A stretch of DNA of 64,000 nucleotides from positions 248,001 to 312,000 of the forward strand of contig NZ_JAVCWH010000002.1 in the NCBI RefSeq assembly GCF_030846195.1, given 5' to 3'. The notes below the pieces were generated by a model. That model had not been told where the DNA came from, ran no database searches, and saw only the letters and a program-made list of their open reading frames with translations. Positions within the stretch are counted from its first letter, which is position 1; every line of letters begins with the position of its first letter. Made by a program: the position numbers and the translations under genes. This document shows, piece after piece, positions 1 to 8,060 of this stretch. Origin of the DNA: Paracoccus yibinensis (lineage in GTDB: Bacteria > Pseudomonadota > Alphaproteobacteria > Rhodobacterales > Rhodobacteraceae).

Positions 1-365
1 AGCCCCGTGCGTTCCGGGCCGAAGATGATCGCGCAGCGGCCGGGATGGGTGCGCGCCATCTCCATCGCGGTCGCTGGCGTGTGGACGGGCTTCGACAGTT
101 CGCGCCCCCGCGCGGTGGTGGCAAAGGCGAAGTCGATGCCCTCCATCGCCTCGGCCAGCGTCGGATAGATGCGGGCACGGTCCAGCACCTGCCCCGCCGC
201 GCCGGACGCCATGGCTATGGCGCGCGGGTTGGGCCAGCCGTCGCGGGGATCGACCAGCCGCATCTCGGTCAGGCCGAAGTTCAGCATGGCGCGAGCGGCG
301 GCGCCGATGTTCTCGCCCATCTGCGGGCGGACCAGGATGATGACGGGCAGGCGTTGGCTTTGCAT
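1..365 (-). CDS. trmJ: tRNA (cytidine/uridine-2'-O)-methyltransferase TrmJ, N-terminal part
   Basis: About 121 residues are visible; the rest lies beyond the left edge. The protein opens MQSQRLPVIILVRPQMGENI, the SPOUT-fold N-terminus of TrmJ, which 2'-O-methylates the wobble position 32 ribose of tRNAs using SAM. Motif 1 (N-x-G-x-x-x-R, here ENIGAAAR) and the R-E-L-S-K-P segment typical of this family are present, followed by IIFGPERTG, part of the knotted SAM-binding site. The ATG at 365 is the only good start. It is divergent from the ThiE-like gene, with 69 bases between them. Family assignment is firm; TrmJ rather than another SpoU/TrmH member is by resemblance. Confidence 0.85.
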   Translation of the reverse strand, partial: MQSQRLPVIILVRPQMGENIGAAARAMLNFGLTEMRLVDPRDGWPNPRAIAMASGAAGQVLDRARIYPTLAEAMEGIDFAFATTARGRELSKPVHTPATAMEMARTHPGRCAIIFGPERTG

Positions 366-434
366 GATGGGGCAGATAGTCCGTCTGGCGGCGGGCGGCA
401 AGCTGCGCTATGGGCGAGCCAAAGGAGTTCGCCC

Positions 435-1046
435 ATGTCCGACGCCCAAGACGCCCCGCAGCTTTACCTGATGACGCCCGCCGGTGCGCAGGCCTCGGCC
501 CTGGGTCCGCAACTGGCGGCGGTGATGGACGCCTTTCCGGTCGCCTGCCTGCGCATCCGCGCGGGGGCCGAGGAGGATGAGTTGGGCCGTCTGGCCGATC
601 TGGCGCGCGAGATCGCCCATGCCCGCGACGTGGCGGTGGTGATCGACGACCATGTGGCCCTGGCGCAGCGGCATGGGCTGGACGGGGTTCACCTGACGGA
701 TGGGGCGAAGGCCGTACGCTATGCCCGCAAGGAGTTGGGCGCGGATGCCATCGTCGGCGCCTTCTGTGGGTCGTCGCGCCACGAGGGGATGAACGCGGGT
801 GAGGCCGGGGCGGATTACGTCAGCTTCGGCCCGGTCGGCGCCTCGGCCCTTTATCGAGGCGAGCCGGTGGAGCTTGAGTTGTTCCAGTGGTGGTCCGAGA
901 TGATCGAGGTTCCGGTCGTGGCCGAAGGGGCAATTACCCGCGAACTGCTGGAACAACTGTCGCCCGTCAGCGACTTCATCGCCATTGGCCCCGAGATCTG
1001 GACGGCCCAGGATCCCGTGGCGGCGCTGACGGCGCTCTGGGGCTAA
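435..1046 (+). CDS. ThiE-like protein (thiamine phosphate synthase family)
   Basis: A 203-residue TIM-barrel protein of the ThiE/TenI superfamily, close to the usual ThiE length. It has the VVIDDHVALAQRHGLDGVHL segment near residues 70-90 (beta-alpha units that bind pyrimidine phosphate in ThiE), DYVSFGPVG near 133, and a terminal phosphate-binding IAIGPEIW. Start at 435 is chosen because AAAGGAG lies 8 bases upstream; longer readings have no ribosome site. No other thi genes are adjacent, and several ThiE-family paralogues in Rhodobacteraceae are annotated only as synthase-family proteins, so true thiamine phosphate synthase activity is not certain. Confidence 0.85.
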   Translation: MSDAQDAPQLYLMTPAGAQASALGPQLAAVMDAFPVACLRIRAGAEEDELGRLADLAREIAHARDVAVVIDDHVALAQRHGLDGVHLTDGAKAVRYARKELGADAIVGAFCGSSRHEGMNAGEAGADYVSFGPVGASALYRGEPVELELFQWWSEMIEVPVVAEGAITRELLEQLSPVSDFIAIGPEIWTAQDPVAALTALWG

Positions 1047-1633
1047 ATGTCGAAGCGTTCGCGCGCCCCTGCGGCAAAACGGCGCAGGATCAGCGGGTAA
1101 AGCTGATGTTCGCGTTGAAGGACGCGGGCGGCCAGGGTTTCGGGCGTGTCGCCGGGTTCGATGGGCACGCGCACCTGGCCCAGGATCGGGCCTGCATCCA
1201 GGTCGGTTGTGACCTCGTGGACGGTGGCGCCGGCTTCGGCATCCCCCGCCTCGATGGCGCGCTTGTGGGTGTGCAGGCCTGGGTATTTGGGCAAAAGAGA
1301 AGGATGGATGTTGAGCATCCGTCCTTCGAAGCGGTCGATGAAGGCGGGCGTCAGGATGCGCATGAAGCCTGCAAGGCAGAGGATGTCCGGGCGCGCGTCC
1401 AGCAGGGGTTCCAGCAGGGCTGACTCGAAGGCGGCTCGGTCGCCCTTGAAGGCGCGGTGATCGACGGCGGCGGTGGGCACGCCAAGCGAGGCGGCTTTCG
1501 CCAGGCCGGCAGCCGTGGGATCGTTGGACGCCACCAGCACCGGCTGGGCGGGATGATCGCCCGCCTGCATGTCCTCGACCAGACGGACCATGTTCGATCC
1601 GCTGCCCGAAATCAGAATGGCGACGCGTTTCAC
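1043..1633 (-). CDS. purN: phosphoribosylglycinamide formyltransferase PurN
   Basis: 196 residues, the normal PurN length. It transfers the formyl group from 10-formyl-THF to GAR in step 3 of purine synthesis. Visible are the phosphate loop GSGSN (10-14), the catalytic Asn108 and His110 in [10 protein letters not shown], and Asp144 in [10 protein letters not shown], matching the Asn/His/Asp triad known for the E. coli enzyme. The start is a GTG whose last bases overlap the purM stop (GTGA), so the two genes are translationally coupled and form one operon, purM-purN. The tail overlaps the convergent ThiE-like gene by 4 bases. Confidence 0.95.
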   Translation of the reverse strand: MKRVAILISGSGSNMVRLVEDMQAGDHPAQPVLVASNDPTAAGLAKAASLGVPTAAVDHRAFKGDRAAFESALLEPLLDARPDILCLAGFMRILTPAFIDRFEGRMLNIHPSLLPKYPGLHTHKRAIEAGDAEAGATVHEVTTDLDAGPILGQVRVPIEPGDTPETLAARVLQREHQLYPLILRRFAAGARERFDI

Positions 1634-2670
1634 GCAAGCGCCCCGCTGTAGCGTACGCCCTGCCCTGCCACGACGCGACCGAGGCGGTGGACCGTCTCGC
1701 CCTGCGCGGCCAGCAGGTCGGCCAACACGTCCGCGCGGTCGGCAGCGACCGACAGGATCATGCCGATGCCGCTGTTGAAGGCCTTGAGCATCTCCCCCTG
1801 CTCGATCCCGCCCGCCTCGGCCAGCCAGCGGAAGACCGGCGGCAGGGTCCAGGAGGTCAGGTCGATCTCGGCCCCCAGGTCCTTCGGCAAGACGCGCGGC
1901 AGGTTCTCGGTGATGCCGCCGCCGGTGATATGGGCCAGAGCATGGACGCCACCCGCGCGGATTGCGGCCAGGGCGGGTTTCACATAAAGCCGCGTGGGGG
2001 TCAGCAGCGCCGCGCCCAAGTCGCCCTCGCCAAAGGGCGAGGCCGCGTCCCAGCCAAGGCCCGCGCGTTCCGCGACCTTGCGCACCAGCGAATAGCCGTT
2101 CGAATGAACCCCGTCCGAGGCGAGGCCCAGCAGCACGTCGCCTTCGACCACACCGGCAGGCAGGGCCGTGCCGCGCTGCATGGCGCCGACCGCGAAGCCC
2201 GCCAGGTCGAAGTCGCCGTCGTGGTACATGCCGGGCATCTCGGCCGTCTCGCCGCCGATCAGGGCGCAGCCTGCCGCCTTGCAGCCGCGCGCGATGCTTT
2301 CGACGACGCGGGCGCCTTCGTCCACCGACAGCTTGCCGGTGGCGAAATAATCCAGGAAGAACAAGGGTTCCGCCCCTTGGCAGACCAGGTCGTTCACGCA
2401 CATCGCGACCAGATCCTGGCCGATGCCGTCCAGGTGGCCGGTGTCGATGGCGATGCGCAGCTTGGTGCCCACGCCGTCGGTCGCCGCGACCAGGACCGGG
2501 TCGTCATAGCCCGCCGCGCGGGGGTCGAACAGCGCGCCAAAGCCGCCAAGCGCGTCCATCACGCCGGGGCGCGCGGTCGCGGCGGCGGCGGGCTTGATGC
2601 GTTCCACAAGCGCGTTCCCCGCGTCGATATCGACGCCAGCATCGCGATAGCTGATCCCGTTCTTGGTCAT
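1630..2670 (-). CDS. purM: phosphoribosylformylglycinamidine cyclo-ligase PurM
   Basis: 346 residues, the family length. It closes FGAM to AIR with ATP in purine synthesis. The N-terminal [13 protein letters not shown] segment (7-19) and the ATP/substrate signature ATDGVGTKL (63-71) are clear, followed by the [17 protein letters not shown] segment and the C-terminal FNSGIGM typical of PurM. The ATG at 2670 gives the standard [12 protein letters not shown] start; a longer reading to 2793 would run into the tRNA gene. It is first gene of purM-purN. Confidence 0.97.
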   Translation of the reverse strand: MTKNGISYRDAGVDIDAGNALVERIKPAAAATARPGVMDALGGFGALFDPRAAGYDDPVLVAATDGVGTKLRIAIDTGHLDGIGQDLVAMCVNDLVCQGAEPLFFLDYFATGKLSVDEGARVVESIARGCKAAGCALIGGETAEMPGMYHDGDFDLAGFAVGAMQRGTALPAGVVEGDVLLGLASDGVHSNGYSLVRKVAERAGLGWDAASPFGEGDLGAALLTPTRLYVKPALAAIRAGGVHALAHITGGGITENLPRVLPKDLGAEIDLTSWTLPPVFRWLAEAGGIEQGEMLKAFNSGIGMILSVAADRADVLADLLAAQGETVHRLGRVVAGQGVRYSGALA

Positions 2671-2778
2671 GGCGGCCCCCGGCTGGATTTGCGCACCCGA
2701 TAACGGATGGCGGCAATGGGGGCAACGGCGAACGCGCTTGACCCGATAGAGCGACGCCATTAACGCAGAAGCAAGGTT

Positions 2779-2854
2779 GGGCGTGTAGCTCAATGGTTAG
2801 AGCAGGGCGCTCATAACGCCTTGGTTGGGGGTTCGAGTCCCTCCGCGCCTACCA
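2779..2854 (+). tRNA. tRNA with anticodon CAT, probably tRNA-Ile2
   Basis: 76-base cloverleaf with encoded CCA. The acceptor GGGCGTG pairs with CGCGCCT, the anticodon CAT is at 2812-2814 and the T arm is GGGGGTTCGAGTCCCTC. The GTTAGAGCAG D-arm end and TTGGT variable region resemble tRNA-Ile(CAU), which is modified to lysidine by TilS, more than elongator or initiator tRNA-Met. The Met/Ile choice is an inference. Confidence 0.9.
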
Positions 2855-2865
2855 TCCCAACGCGA

Positions 2866-2894
2866 AATGCCCGCCGGGGTGAACCGACGGGCAT
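2866..2894 (-). terminator. Rho-independent terminator of the hsp20 gene
   Basis: On the minus strand ATGCCCGTCGG pairs with CCGGCGGGCAT (one G-U pair) around a short loop, followed by TTT. It lies 34 bases past the heat-shock gene stop. The T run is short, so strength is uncertain. Confidence 0.5.
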
Positions 2895-2927
2895 CCGGGC
2901 TTCACGGAGCGGAAGCCGTTCTGAGGA

Positions 2928-3380
2928 TCACGAGTCCAGCTTTTCGACCTTGGGCGCGGATTTCGCGATCTCGATCCGGCGGGGCTTCAGCGCCTCGGGG
3001 ATTTCGCGGACCAGGTCGATGTGCAGCATCCCGTCCACATGGCTGGCGCCTTCGACGCGCACGTGATCGGCAAGGGTGAACTTGCGTTCAAAGGCGCGGG
3101 TGGCGATGCCGCGATGCAGATAGGTGCGGCCGTCGTTTTCCTCGGCCTTGCGGGCCGAAACGATCACGGCGCCGTCGCGGACCTCGACATTCAGGTCTTC
3201 GGGCGCAAAGCCGGCCACGGCGATCGAAATGCGATAGGCATCATCGCCCGTCTTTTCGATGTTATAGGGCGGATAGGTCGGCGCGGCGACATCCGCCGAC
3301 AGGGCGCGGTCCATCACGTCCGCCAGTCGGTCGAAGCCGACCGAGGCACGATAGAGCGGGGTCAGGTCAAAGTTGCGCAT
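2928..3380 (-). CDS. small heat-shock protein, Hsp20/IbpA type
   Basis: 150 residues, standard for class A bacterial small heat-shock proteins. These ATP-independent holdases bind unfolding proteins. The N-terminus MRNFDLTPLYRASVGFDRL is the IbpA-like opening, the alpha-crystallin domain runs from about residue 35 to 125 (PPYNIEK, then AVAGFAPEDLNVEV), and a C-terminal I-x-I-like tail (RRIEI) follows. The ATG at 3380 is chosen over upstream in-frame starts because it gives the family N-terminus and has AAGGA 7 bases upstream. The upstream region carries a candidate RpoH promoter and a candidate RNA thermometer, described separately. Confidence 0.95.
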   Translation of the reverse strand: MRNFDLTPLYRASVGFDRLADVMDRALSADVAAPTYPPYNIEKTGDDAYRISIAVAGFAPEDLNVEVRDGAVIVSARKAEENDGRTYLHRGIATRAFERKFTLADHVRVEGASHVDGMLHIDLVREIPEALKPRRIEIAKSAPKVEKLDS

Positions 3381-3386
3381 GGTCAC

Positions 3387-3402
3387 ATCCTTCACAAGCG
3401 AT
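3387..3402 (-). promoter_or_regulatory. candidate ROSE-like RNA thermometer hairpin over the hsp20 ribosome site
   Basis: The leader reads ATCGCTTGTGAAGGAT just before the ATG at 3380. ATC-G-CTT can pair with AAGGAT around a GTG loop, leaving one G bulged. The U-C-G-C-U strand matches the ROSE signature U(U/C)GCU that masks the Shine-Dalgarno sequence in alphaproteobacterial small heat-shock mRNAs. Confidence 0.5.
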
Positions 3403-3471
3403 GCAATAGTCTGTGCCCCCCGGTCTTCGGGCGGGCCATCAACCGGCGCCATCTGGCCGCCGGCAATGTTG

Positions 3472-3499
3472 ATTTAGGGGCGCGCAATCCCCTGTCAAG
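3472..3499 (-). promoter_or_regulatory. candidate RpoH (sigma-32) promoter of hsp20
   Basis: On the minus strand CTTGAC (3499-3494), a 13-base spacer and CCCCTAAAT (3480-3472) fit the heat-shock sigma consensus CTTGAA-N13-17-CCCCATTT. Transcription would give a leader of roughly 85 bases before the small heat-shock gene. Confidence 0.6.
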
Positions 3500-3549
3500 A
3501 CCCCTGCCCCGGCCTTTTCAAACAGCTTTGAACAGGGCTAGAACGGGCC

Positions 3550-4308
3550 ATGGATCTGGTCTTGCCGCTGCCCATCTCGATCTCTGCCGCCGATCTGTCG
3601 GCCATCGTCCTGCTGTTCGCGGTCTGGTTCGGCATCGGCTGGTTCACCGAACGCCCGCCAGCCGGGAAGCCTTCGGTGTCGGTGCTGATGATGCGGTTCC
3701 GGCGTGAATGGATGGTGCATTTCATCACCCGCGATCCGCGCATCTTCGACGGCAATATCCTGTCCAGCCTGCGCGAAGGGACGGCGTTCTTCGCATCCGC
3801 CTGCATGATTGCCACGGGCGGCATCCTGGCGCTGATCGGCAATACCGACCAGTTGCAGGGCCTGGCTCAGGAACTTGCCCTGGAAGGGGGCGACATCCTG
3901 TGGGAACTGAAGCTGCTGGTGACGATGTTCTTCGTCGTCAACGCCTTCCTGAAGTTCGTCTGGGCGCATCGGCTGTTCGGATACTGCGCCATCATGATGG
4001 CCGCCGTTCCGAATGACCCCGACGATCCAGTGTCGCGCGACCGGGCCATGCAGGCGGCGGATCTGAACATCACCGCCGCGCGCAGCTTCAACGCGGGGCT
4101 GCGCAGCGTCTATTTCGCGCTTGGATCGCTTGGCTGGCTGGCCGGGCCATGGGCGCTGATGCTGGGCACGGCCGTCGTGCTGTTCGTGACGTGGCGGCGC
4201 GAATTCGCCTCGACCTCGCGCCAGGTCATCATGCGCAGTCTGCCACCGCCCCGCTTGCCCGATCATGCCAGACTGCCATTGTCAGGACCAAGGCCCCCGC
4301 AGCCGTAA
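3550..4308 (+). CDS. DUF599-family integral membrane protein
   Basis: 252 residues, matching the DUF599 family, whose function is unknown. It has an N-terminal hydrophobic segment (about 12-33), a second near 75-95, a third near 118-140 (LKLLVTMFFVVNAFLKFVWA) and a last pair near 185-215, with the family-typical FRREWM segment after the first helix and RLFGYCAIMM in the middle. The arginine/proline-rich tail overlaps the convergent MFS gene by 80 bases. No functional clue comes from neighbours. Confidence 0.85.
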   Translation: MDLVLPLPISISAADLSAIVLLFAVWFGIGWFTERPPAGKPSVSVLMMRFRREWMVHFITRDPRIFDGNILSSLREGTAFFASACMIATGGILALIGNTDQLQGLAQELALEGGDILWELKLLVTMFFVVNAFLKFVWAHRLFGYCAIMMAAVPNDPDDPVSRDRAMQAADLNITAARSFNAGLRSVYFALGSLGWLAGPWALMLGTAVVLFVTWRREFASTSRQVIMRSLPPPRLPDHARLPLSGPRPPQP

Positions 4309-5413
4309 GCGCAATGCCGACATACCCGCTGGAAGCCCAGCCCCAGCCCGCAGACAGGGCAAGCCCCGCCAGGAACGGCCCAAGCGCGTTGGCCGCGTTG
4401 AAGGCGGCGTGGTTCATGGCGGCAGCCATGTTCTGGGCGCGGCCCGCCACGTCCATCAGCCGGGTCTGCAACGGGATGACCAGCCCGGCCCCCGCCGCCA
4501 GCAGGAATGACGACAACACCATCATCTGCCAGTTGCCGACCGCCAGGGACGCAAAGCCCTGCGTCGCGGCCATGCTTGCCAGGCTGATATAGGCCGCGCG
4601 GATCTGCCCCATGCGTTCGGTCAGGCGCCCTGCGACCCAGGTGCCCAGCGTGCCGCCGACGCCAAAGACCCCCAGGGCCAGCGGGATCGCATAGGCCGGC
4701 GCCTGGGTCGTCGCGATCATCGCGGCGGTCAGGAAGGCATAGACGGCAAAGAAGCCGCCAAAGCCAATGGCACCCACGGCCAGCAGCCACAGCACGCGCG
4801 GGTTGCGCAGGGCCTGAAGCTCGTCCCAGGGCCGGGCATTGGGATTGCCGCCCACCCGCGGGGCGACCTTCAGGATCAGCCATGCGGACAGCAGCGCGAT
4901 GAAGCCCGGCAGTGCGAATCCCCACCGCCAGCCGATGCTTTGGCCCAGCCATCCGGCCAGCGGGACGCCCACGATATTGGCGACGGTCAGGCCCATGATG
5001 ACCTGCGCCGCGCCCCGCGCCCGGTGTTCGCGCGGCAGGGCATCGGCGGCATAAAGCATCGCGACACCCAGGAAACCGCCATGCGGCAGGCCTGCCAGAA
5101 AGCGCATCCCGGTCAGCACGGCCAGCCCCGGCAGGACGGCGGCGGCAATGTTCATCACCCCATAGAAGGCCATCAGCGCCGCCAGATACCGCCGGCGCGG
5201 CAACCGCGCCCCCAGGATCGAGGTCAGCGGCGCGCCGATCACCACCCCCAGGGCATAGGCGCTGATCACATGACCCGCCTGCGGTTCCGAGATGCCAAGA
5301 TCGCCCGCGAAATACGGCAGCAACCCCATGGCCGCGAATTCCGATGTGCCGATGGCGAAGGCGCCAAGGGCCAATGCCAGAATGGCATAGCGAAGATTGC
5401 CGTGTTCAGTCAT
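4229..5413 (-). CDS. MFS transporter, AraJ/sugar-efflux type
   Basis: 394 residues with 12 predicted membrane segments. The opening LALGAFAIGTSEFAAMGLLP is the hallmark of the DHA1 AraJ/YdhP/SotB group of proton-driven efflux carriers, and the loop RRRYLAALMAFYGVMNIAAA with MRFLAGLPHGGFLGVAMLYA fits the same group. The substrate is not readable; relatives export arabinose-like sugars, purines or drugs. Its 3' end overlaps the DUF599 gene tail to tail. No regulator gene is adjacent. Confidence 0.9.
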   Translation of the reverse strand: MTEHGNLRYAILALALGAFAIGTSEFAAMGLLPYFAGDLGISEPQAGHVISAYALGVVIGAPLTSILGARLPRRRYLAALMAFYGVMNIAAAVLPGLAVLTGMRFLAGLPHGGFLGVAMLYAADALPREHRARGAAQVIMGLTVANIVGVPLAGWLGQSIGWRWGFALPGFIALLSAWLILKVAPRVGGNPNARPWDELQALRNPRVLWLLAVGAIGFGGFFAVYAFLTAAMIATTQAPAYAIPLALGVFGVGGTLGTWVAGRLTERMGQIRAAYISLASMAATQGFASLAVGNWQMMVLSSFLLAAGAGLVIPLQTRLMDVAGRAQNMAAAMNHAAFNAANALGPFLAGLALSAGWGWASSGYVGIALTAAGALVLTMAVWHDRASGAVADCA

Positions 5414-5508
5414 GCGCGCGTTCCTGTGGGATCTGCCCCAGCATCTTGCTGCATTGCAGCAAATACAAGTGTGATGGCGCTAAACCTGCCTTGCAGGGAA
5501 TGCAACGG

Positions 5509-5907
5509 TCAAAGATACCCGCGCCACAGCAGGATCCAGATCACGATCGACGCAAGAACCAGCAGGCCCAGCGCGACCGAGGCAGCAAAGCCGATCGCCC
5601 GTCCCTGCCAGCGCGACAATTCGCCAAGCGGCTGCAGATGCAGGATCAGGGCCTGATGGGCGCGCGACAGGCCGGCCAGGTCCAGTTGCCGCGCGATCTT
5701 CGGCTGGGCGGACATCTCGTCAGCCTTGGCAAGCGCAAGTGCCTGCTTTCGCAGCCGACGCGGCAACGCGGCACCCCGCCGGCGCAGCATCACTGCCAAA
5801 GGCAGGCGTTCGCCCCGCCGGGCACCGCCGAAACGGGCGGCGATCAGACGCGACACCTCGTCTGCCATGTCGCGGATATCGTCGGGTCCGGTTGCATTGC
5901 GGGTCAT
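5509..5907 (-). CDS. hypothetical protein with a C-terminal membrane helix
   Basis: 132 residues, no recognised family. The first 100 residues are rich in Arg, Ala and Leu and probably helical; one hydrophobic segment, about residues 106-128 (FAASVALGLLVLASIVIWIL), ends in WRGYL, suggesting a tail-anchored inner-membrane protein. Codon use is like that of neighbouring genes, and the ATG at 5907 is the natural start. It is divergent from the esterase gene. Function is not inferable. Confidence 0.75.
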   Translation of the reverse strand: MTRNATGPDDIRDMADEVSRLIAARFGGARRGERLPLAVMLRRRGAALPRRLRKQALALAKADEMSAQPKIARQLDLAGLSRAHQALILHLQPLGELSRWQGRAIGFAASVALGLLVLASIVIWILLWRGYL

Positions 5908-5961
5908 GGCGGCAGTCTAGACGCTCTGGCGGGGGCGCGCCAGACGATCTAGGGTCGCGGC

Positions 5962-6735
5962 ATGATGCTGAATCACTCGATCACTGGCACGGATGGCGGC
6001 TTGCCCATCCTGATGGTCCATGGCCTGTTCGGGCAGGGCCGCAACCTGGGCGCCCTGGCCCGCCGCCTGGCCGACACGCGGCGCGTCGTCACGGTGGACA
6101 TGCGCAACCATGGCGACAGCTTTCACGCCCCCGACCACAGCTATCCCGCGCTTGCGGACGATCTGGCGCGGCTGATCGCGGATCTGGGGGGCCGCGTCGA
6201 TCTGGTGGGGCATTCGATGGGCGGCAAGGCATCCATGGTGCTGGCCCTGACCCGGCCCGAACTGGTCCGCAAGCTGGTCGTCATGGACATCGCGCCGGTC
6301 GCCTATGGTCATTCGCAGTCGCATCTGATCGACGCGATGGAGTCGCTGGACCTTGGAACCGTTGACCGCCGCAGCGTCGCCGATGCCGCCTTGGCCCGGC
6401 TGATCGACGATCCGGGCGTGCGGGCCTTCCTGCTGCAATCGTTGGACCTGAAATCCGATCCAAAGGCGTGGAGGCTGAACCTGGCTGCCCTGCGCAACCA
6501 GATGGACAACCTGACCGGCTGGCCGGACGACCTGCCCCAGGCCAGCTTCCATGGCCCCGTGCTGGAAATCGCGGGCGAGCGGTCAGATTACGTGACCGAG
6601 ACGGGCCAGGCGGCACTGCGTGCGCATTTCCCGCAGGCGCGGGTGGTGCGCGTCAAGGATGCAGGCCATTGGCTTCATGCCGACGCACCCGAGGCGGTGA
6701 CACAAATCCTGATCAGTTTCCTGGGCCGGGGCTGA
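5962..6735 (+). CDS. alpha/beta-hydrolase, YbfF-type esterase
   Basis: 257 residues, the length of YbfF-like esterases. The oxyanion-hole segment HGLFGQGRN (20-28), the nucleophile elbow GHSMGG with Ser85 and a C-terminal His in DAGHWLHAD are all present, so the catalytic apparatus looks complete. Relatives cleave short acyl esters; the physiological substrate is unknown. ATGATG at 5962 gives two equivalent starts. Confidence 0.9.
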   Translation: MMLNHSITGTDGGLPILMVHGLFGQGRNLGALARRLADTRRVVTVDMRNHGDSFHAPDHSYPALADDLARLIADLGGRVDLVGHSMGGKASMVLALTRPELVRKLVVMDIAPVAYGHSQSHLIDAMESLDLGTVDRRSVADAALARLIDDPGVRAFLLQSLDLKSDPKAWRLNLAALRNQMDNLTGWPDDLPQASFHGPVLEIAGERSDYVTETGQAALRAHFPQARVVRVKDAGHWLHADAPEAVTQILISFLGRG

Positions 6736-7038
6736 GCGTCCCCCAGCAATCCAGATCGAAGGCCACCACGCCGGTATCGCGGACGCCATGCTTGTCGCGC
6801 TGAAAGGAATGACCCTGCAGCCCGTTGCCTGCGCCGCCGCCTGTTCCATCAGGGGGCGGATACGGGACACAGATGGCCGCGCGACAAAGTCCAGCCGCAC
6901 GACCTGGGCCCGGTCCTCCTTGTGAAAGACGGCGAAGTTCAGGCCTTGCAGGCGGATGTCGTGGCGCGACGCCCCCATCATCCGCGGCGAAGGTGTCGCG
7001 CAGGCGCATAGCAAAAGCAGAAGGACCAAGGCTCGCAT
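6713..7038 (-). pseudogene. small lipoprotein gene with an apparent frameshift
   Basis: The ATG at 7038, preceded by AAAGG, starts a lipoprotein with leader MRALVLLLLLCACATPS (lipobox LCAC). This frame keeps good coding character to about ATGCRVIP near 6815, then drifts into arginine/tryptophan-rich noise antisense to the esterase. The other frame from that point reads SFQRDKHGVRDTGVVAFDLDC and stops at 6713, just past the esterase stop, which looks like the true C-terminus. A one-base loss near 6800-6820 would explain this. Whether it is a real mutation or a sequencing error cannot be told here. Confidence 0.55.
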
Positions 7039-7073
7039 GGCGCCTTTCTGCCATGCGGGATGTTAAGACCGGG

Positions 7074-7436
7074 TTAACGCCCGGCCTGCTCCTCGAGCCG
7101 GTCGGCCAGGGATTCCGCGCGGGCCGCCAGTTCGGCCATGGCTTCCTTCAGATCCGCCGGAATGACCGGAACCTCGACCCGCGTGGGATTGGCTTGCAGG
7201 CGGTTCAGATGACGCTCGGCCTTTTCGGCGCGCTCTTCCATCGTCGCGAGCCGGTCCGCCAGCATCAGCCCGGCCAGAAGCAACAAGCGCGGTTCGGGCG
7301 TCCGGCCCGCCTGCGACAGGATATGCTGCGCTTCGGCGTCCAGAAGACCGGCGGCCCGTTGCAGCAAACGCTCCTCTCCGTCCTGGGCGGCGACGCGGTA
7401 TTCCTTGTGCCCGATGGTGAACTCGACCTCGGCCAT
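7074..7436 (-). CDS. zapA: cell division protein ZapA
   Basis: 120 residues. ZapA binds and bundles FtsZ at the division ring. The N-terminal globular domain contains VEFTIGHKEYRVAAQDGEE (3-21), then LLLLAGLMLADRLATME, the start of the long C-terminal coiled coil (about 55-118) through which ZapA dimers tetramerise. The start overlaps by one base the stop (TAATG) of the upstream coiled-coil gene, so the two are co-translated. Confidence 0.9.
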   Translation of the reverse strand: MAEVEFTIGHKEYRVAAQDGEERLLQRAAGLLDAEAQHILSQAGRTPEPRLLLLAGLMLADRLATMEERAEKAERHLNRLQANPTRVEVPVIPADLKEAMAELAARAESLADRLEEQAGR

Positions 7437-7942
7437 TATCTGCCCCCCCCTTGCAGGTCGTCTTCGGGAATCCCGCCCGCATCTCCGGCGATTTCAGGCA
7501 TGGCGTCAGGCGTGGCAGCGGGCGCGGCGCCGTCTTCCGCCAGAAGCCGCTCGACCTCGGCCATCAGGGCGCCAAGCTGGGCGGCCTCGGCGGCGCGGGC
7601 GGCGCGCAGTGCCTCGATCTCGGCCTCCAGGGCGACACTGACTGCCTCGACCGCATCGCTTTCCTTGGCGATCGCCTGGACCAGGGCGCGGTTCGCCGCA
7701 GCCAGGTCGTCGTTGGCCGCAGCCAGCCGCGCGGCCTGTTCCGCCAGATCGCCGGCCTGCGCATCTGCCTGCCGCTGGTCCAGTTGTCCGGTCAGCGCGG
7801 CGATCTGCGCCTGGGCCGCATCCAGTTCCGCCTGCAGATCGGCCCCCTGCCCCGCAGGAACGGACCCGCTTCGGTCCAGGAACTGGCCGATCCGGTCCAG
7901 GGCCGCGCTGAGACGGCGTTCGCTGACAGAGATATCGCTCAT
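7436..7942 (-). CDS. coiled-coil protein of unknown function, coupled to zapA
   Basis: 168 residues, almost wholly helical: from about residue 35 to 135 it is Ala/Glu/Gln/Leu heptad sequence. The N-terminus MSDISVSERRLSAALDRIG recurs in Rhodobacteraceae proteins next to zapA. The ATG at 7942 is chosen because AAAGGA sits 8 bases before it; an alternative ATG at 7957 lacks this. Overlap with zapA suggests a partner in FtsZ-ring assembly, but this rests on position only. Confidence 0.85.
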   Translation of the reverse strand: MSDISVSERRLSAALDRIGQFLDRSGSVPAGQGADLQAELDAAQAQIAALTGQLDQRQADAQAGDLAEQAARLAAANDDLAAANRALVQAIAKESDAVEAVSVALEAEIEALRAARAAEAAQLGALMAEVERLLAEDGAAPAATPDAMPEIAGDAGGIPEDDLQGGGR

Positions 7943-8060
7943 CGGCGGTCCTTTCATGGCGTTCCCCGTTTTTGGCATCCCGTCCCGCCCATGACAAGCC
8001 TGCCCGCTTGGCGCGCCCCGCCCTGCACCCTATAAGGCAGGCCGACGAAAGGACATTGCC

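Noticed and set aside
2779..2854. tRNA-Met for the CAT anticodon gene
   Set aside because: D-arm, variable region and T arm resemble tRNA-Ile2 more than elongator tRNA-Met; kept as a possibility, since the anticodon alone cannot decide.
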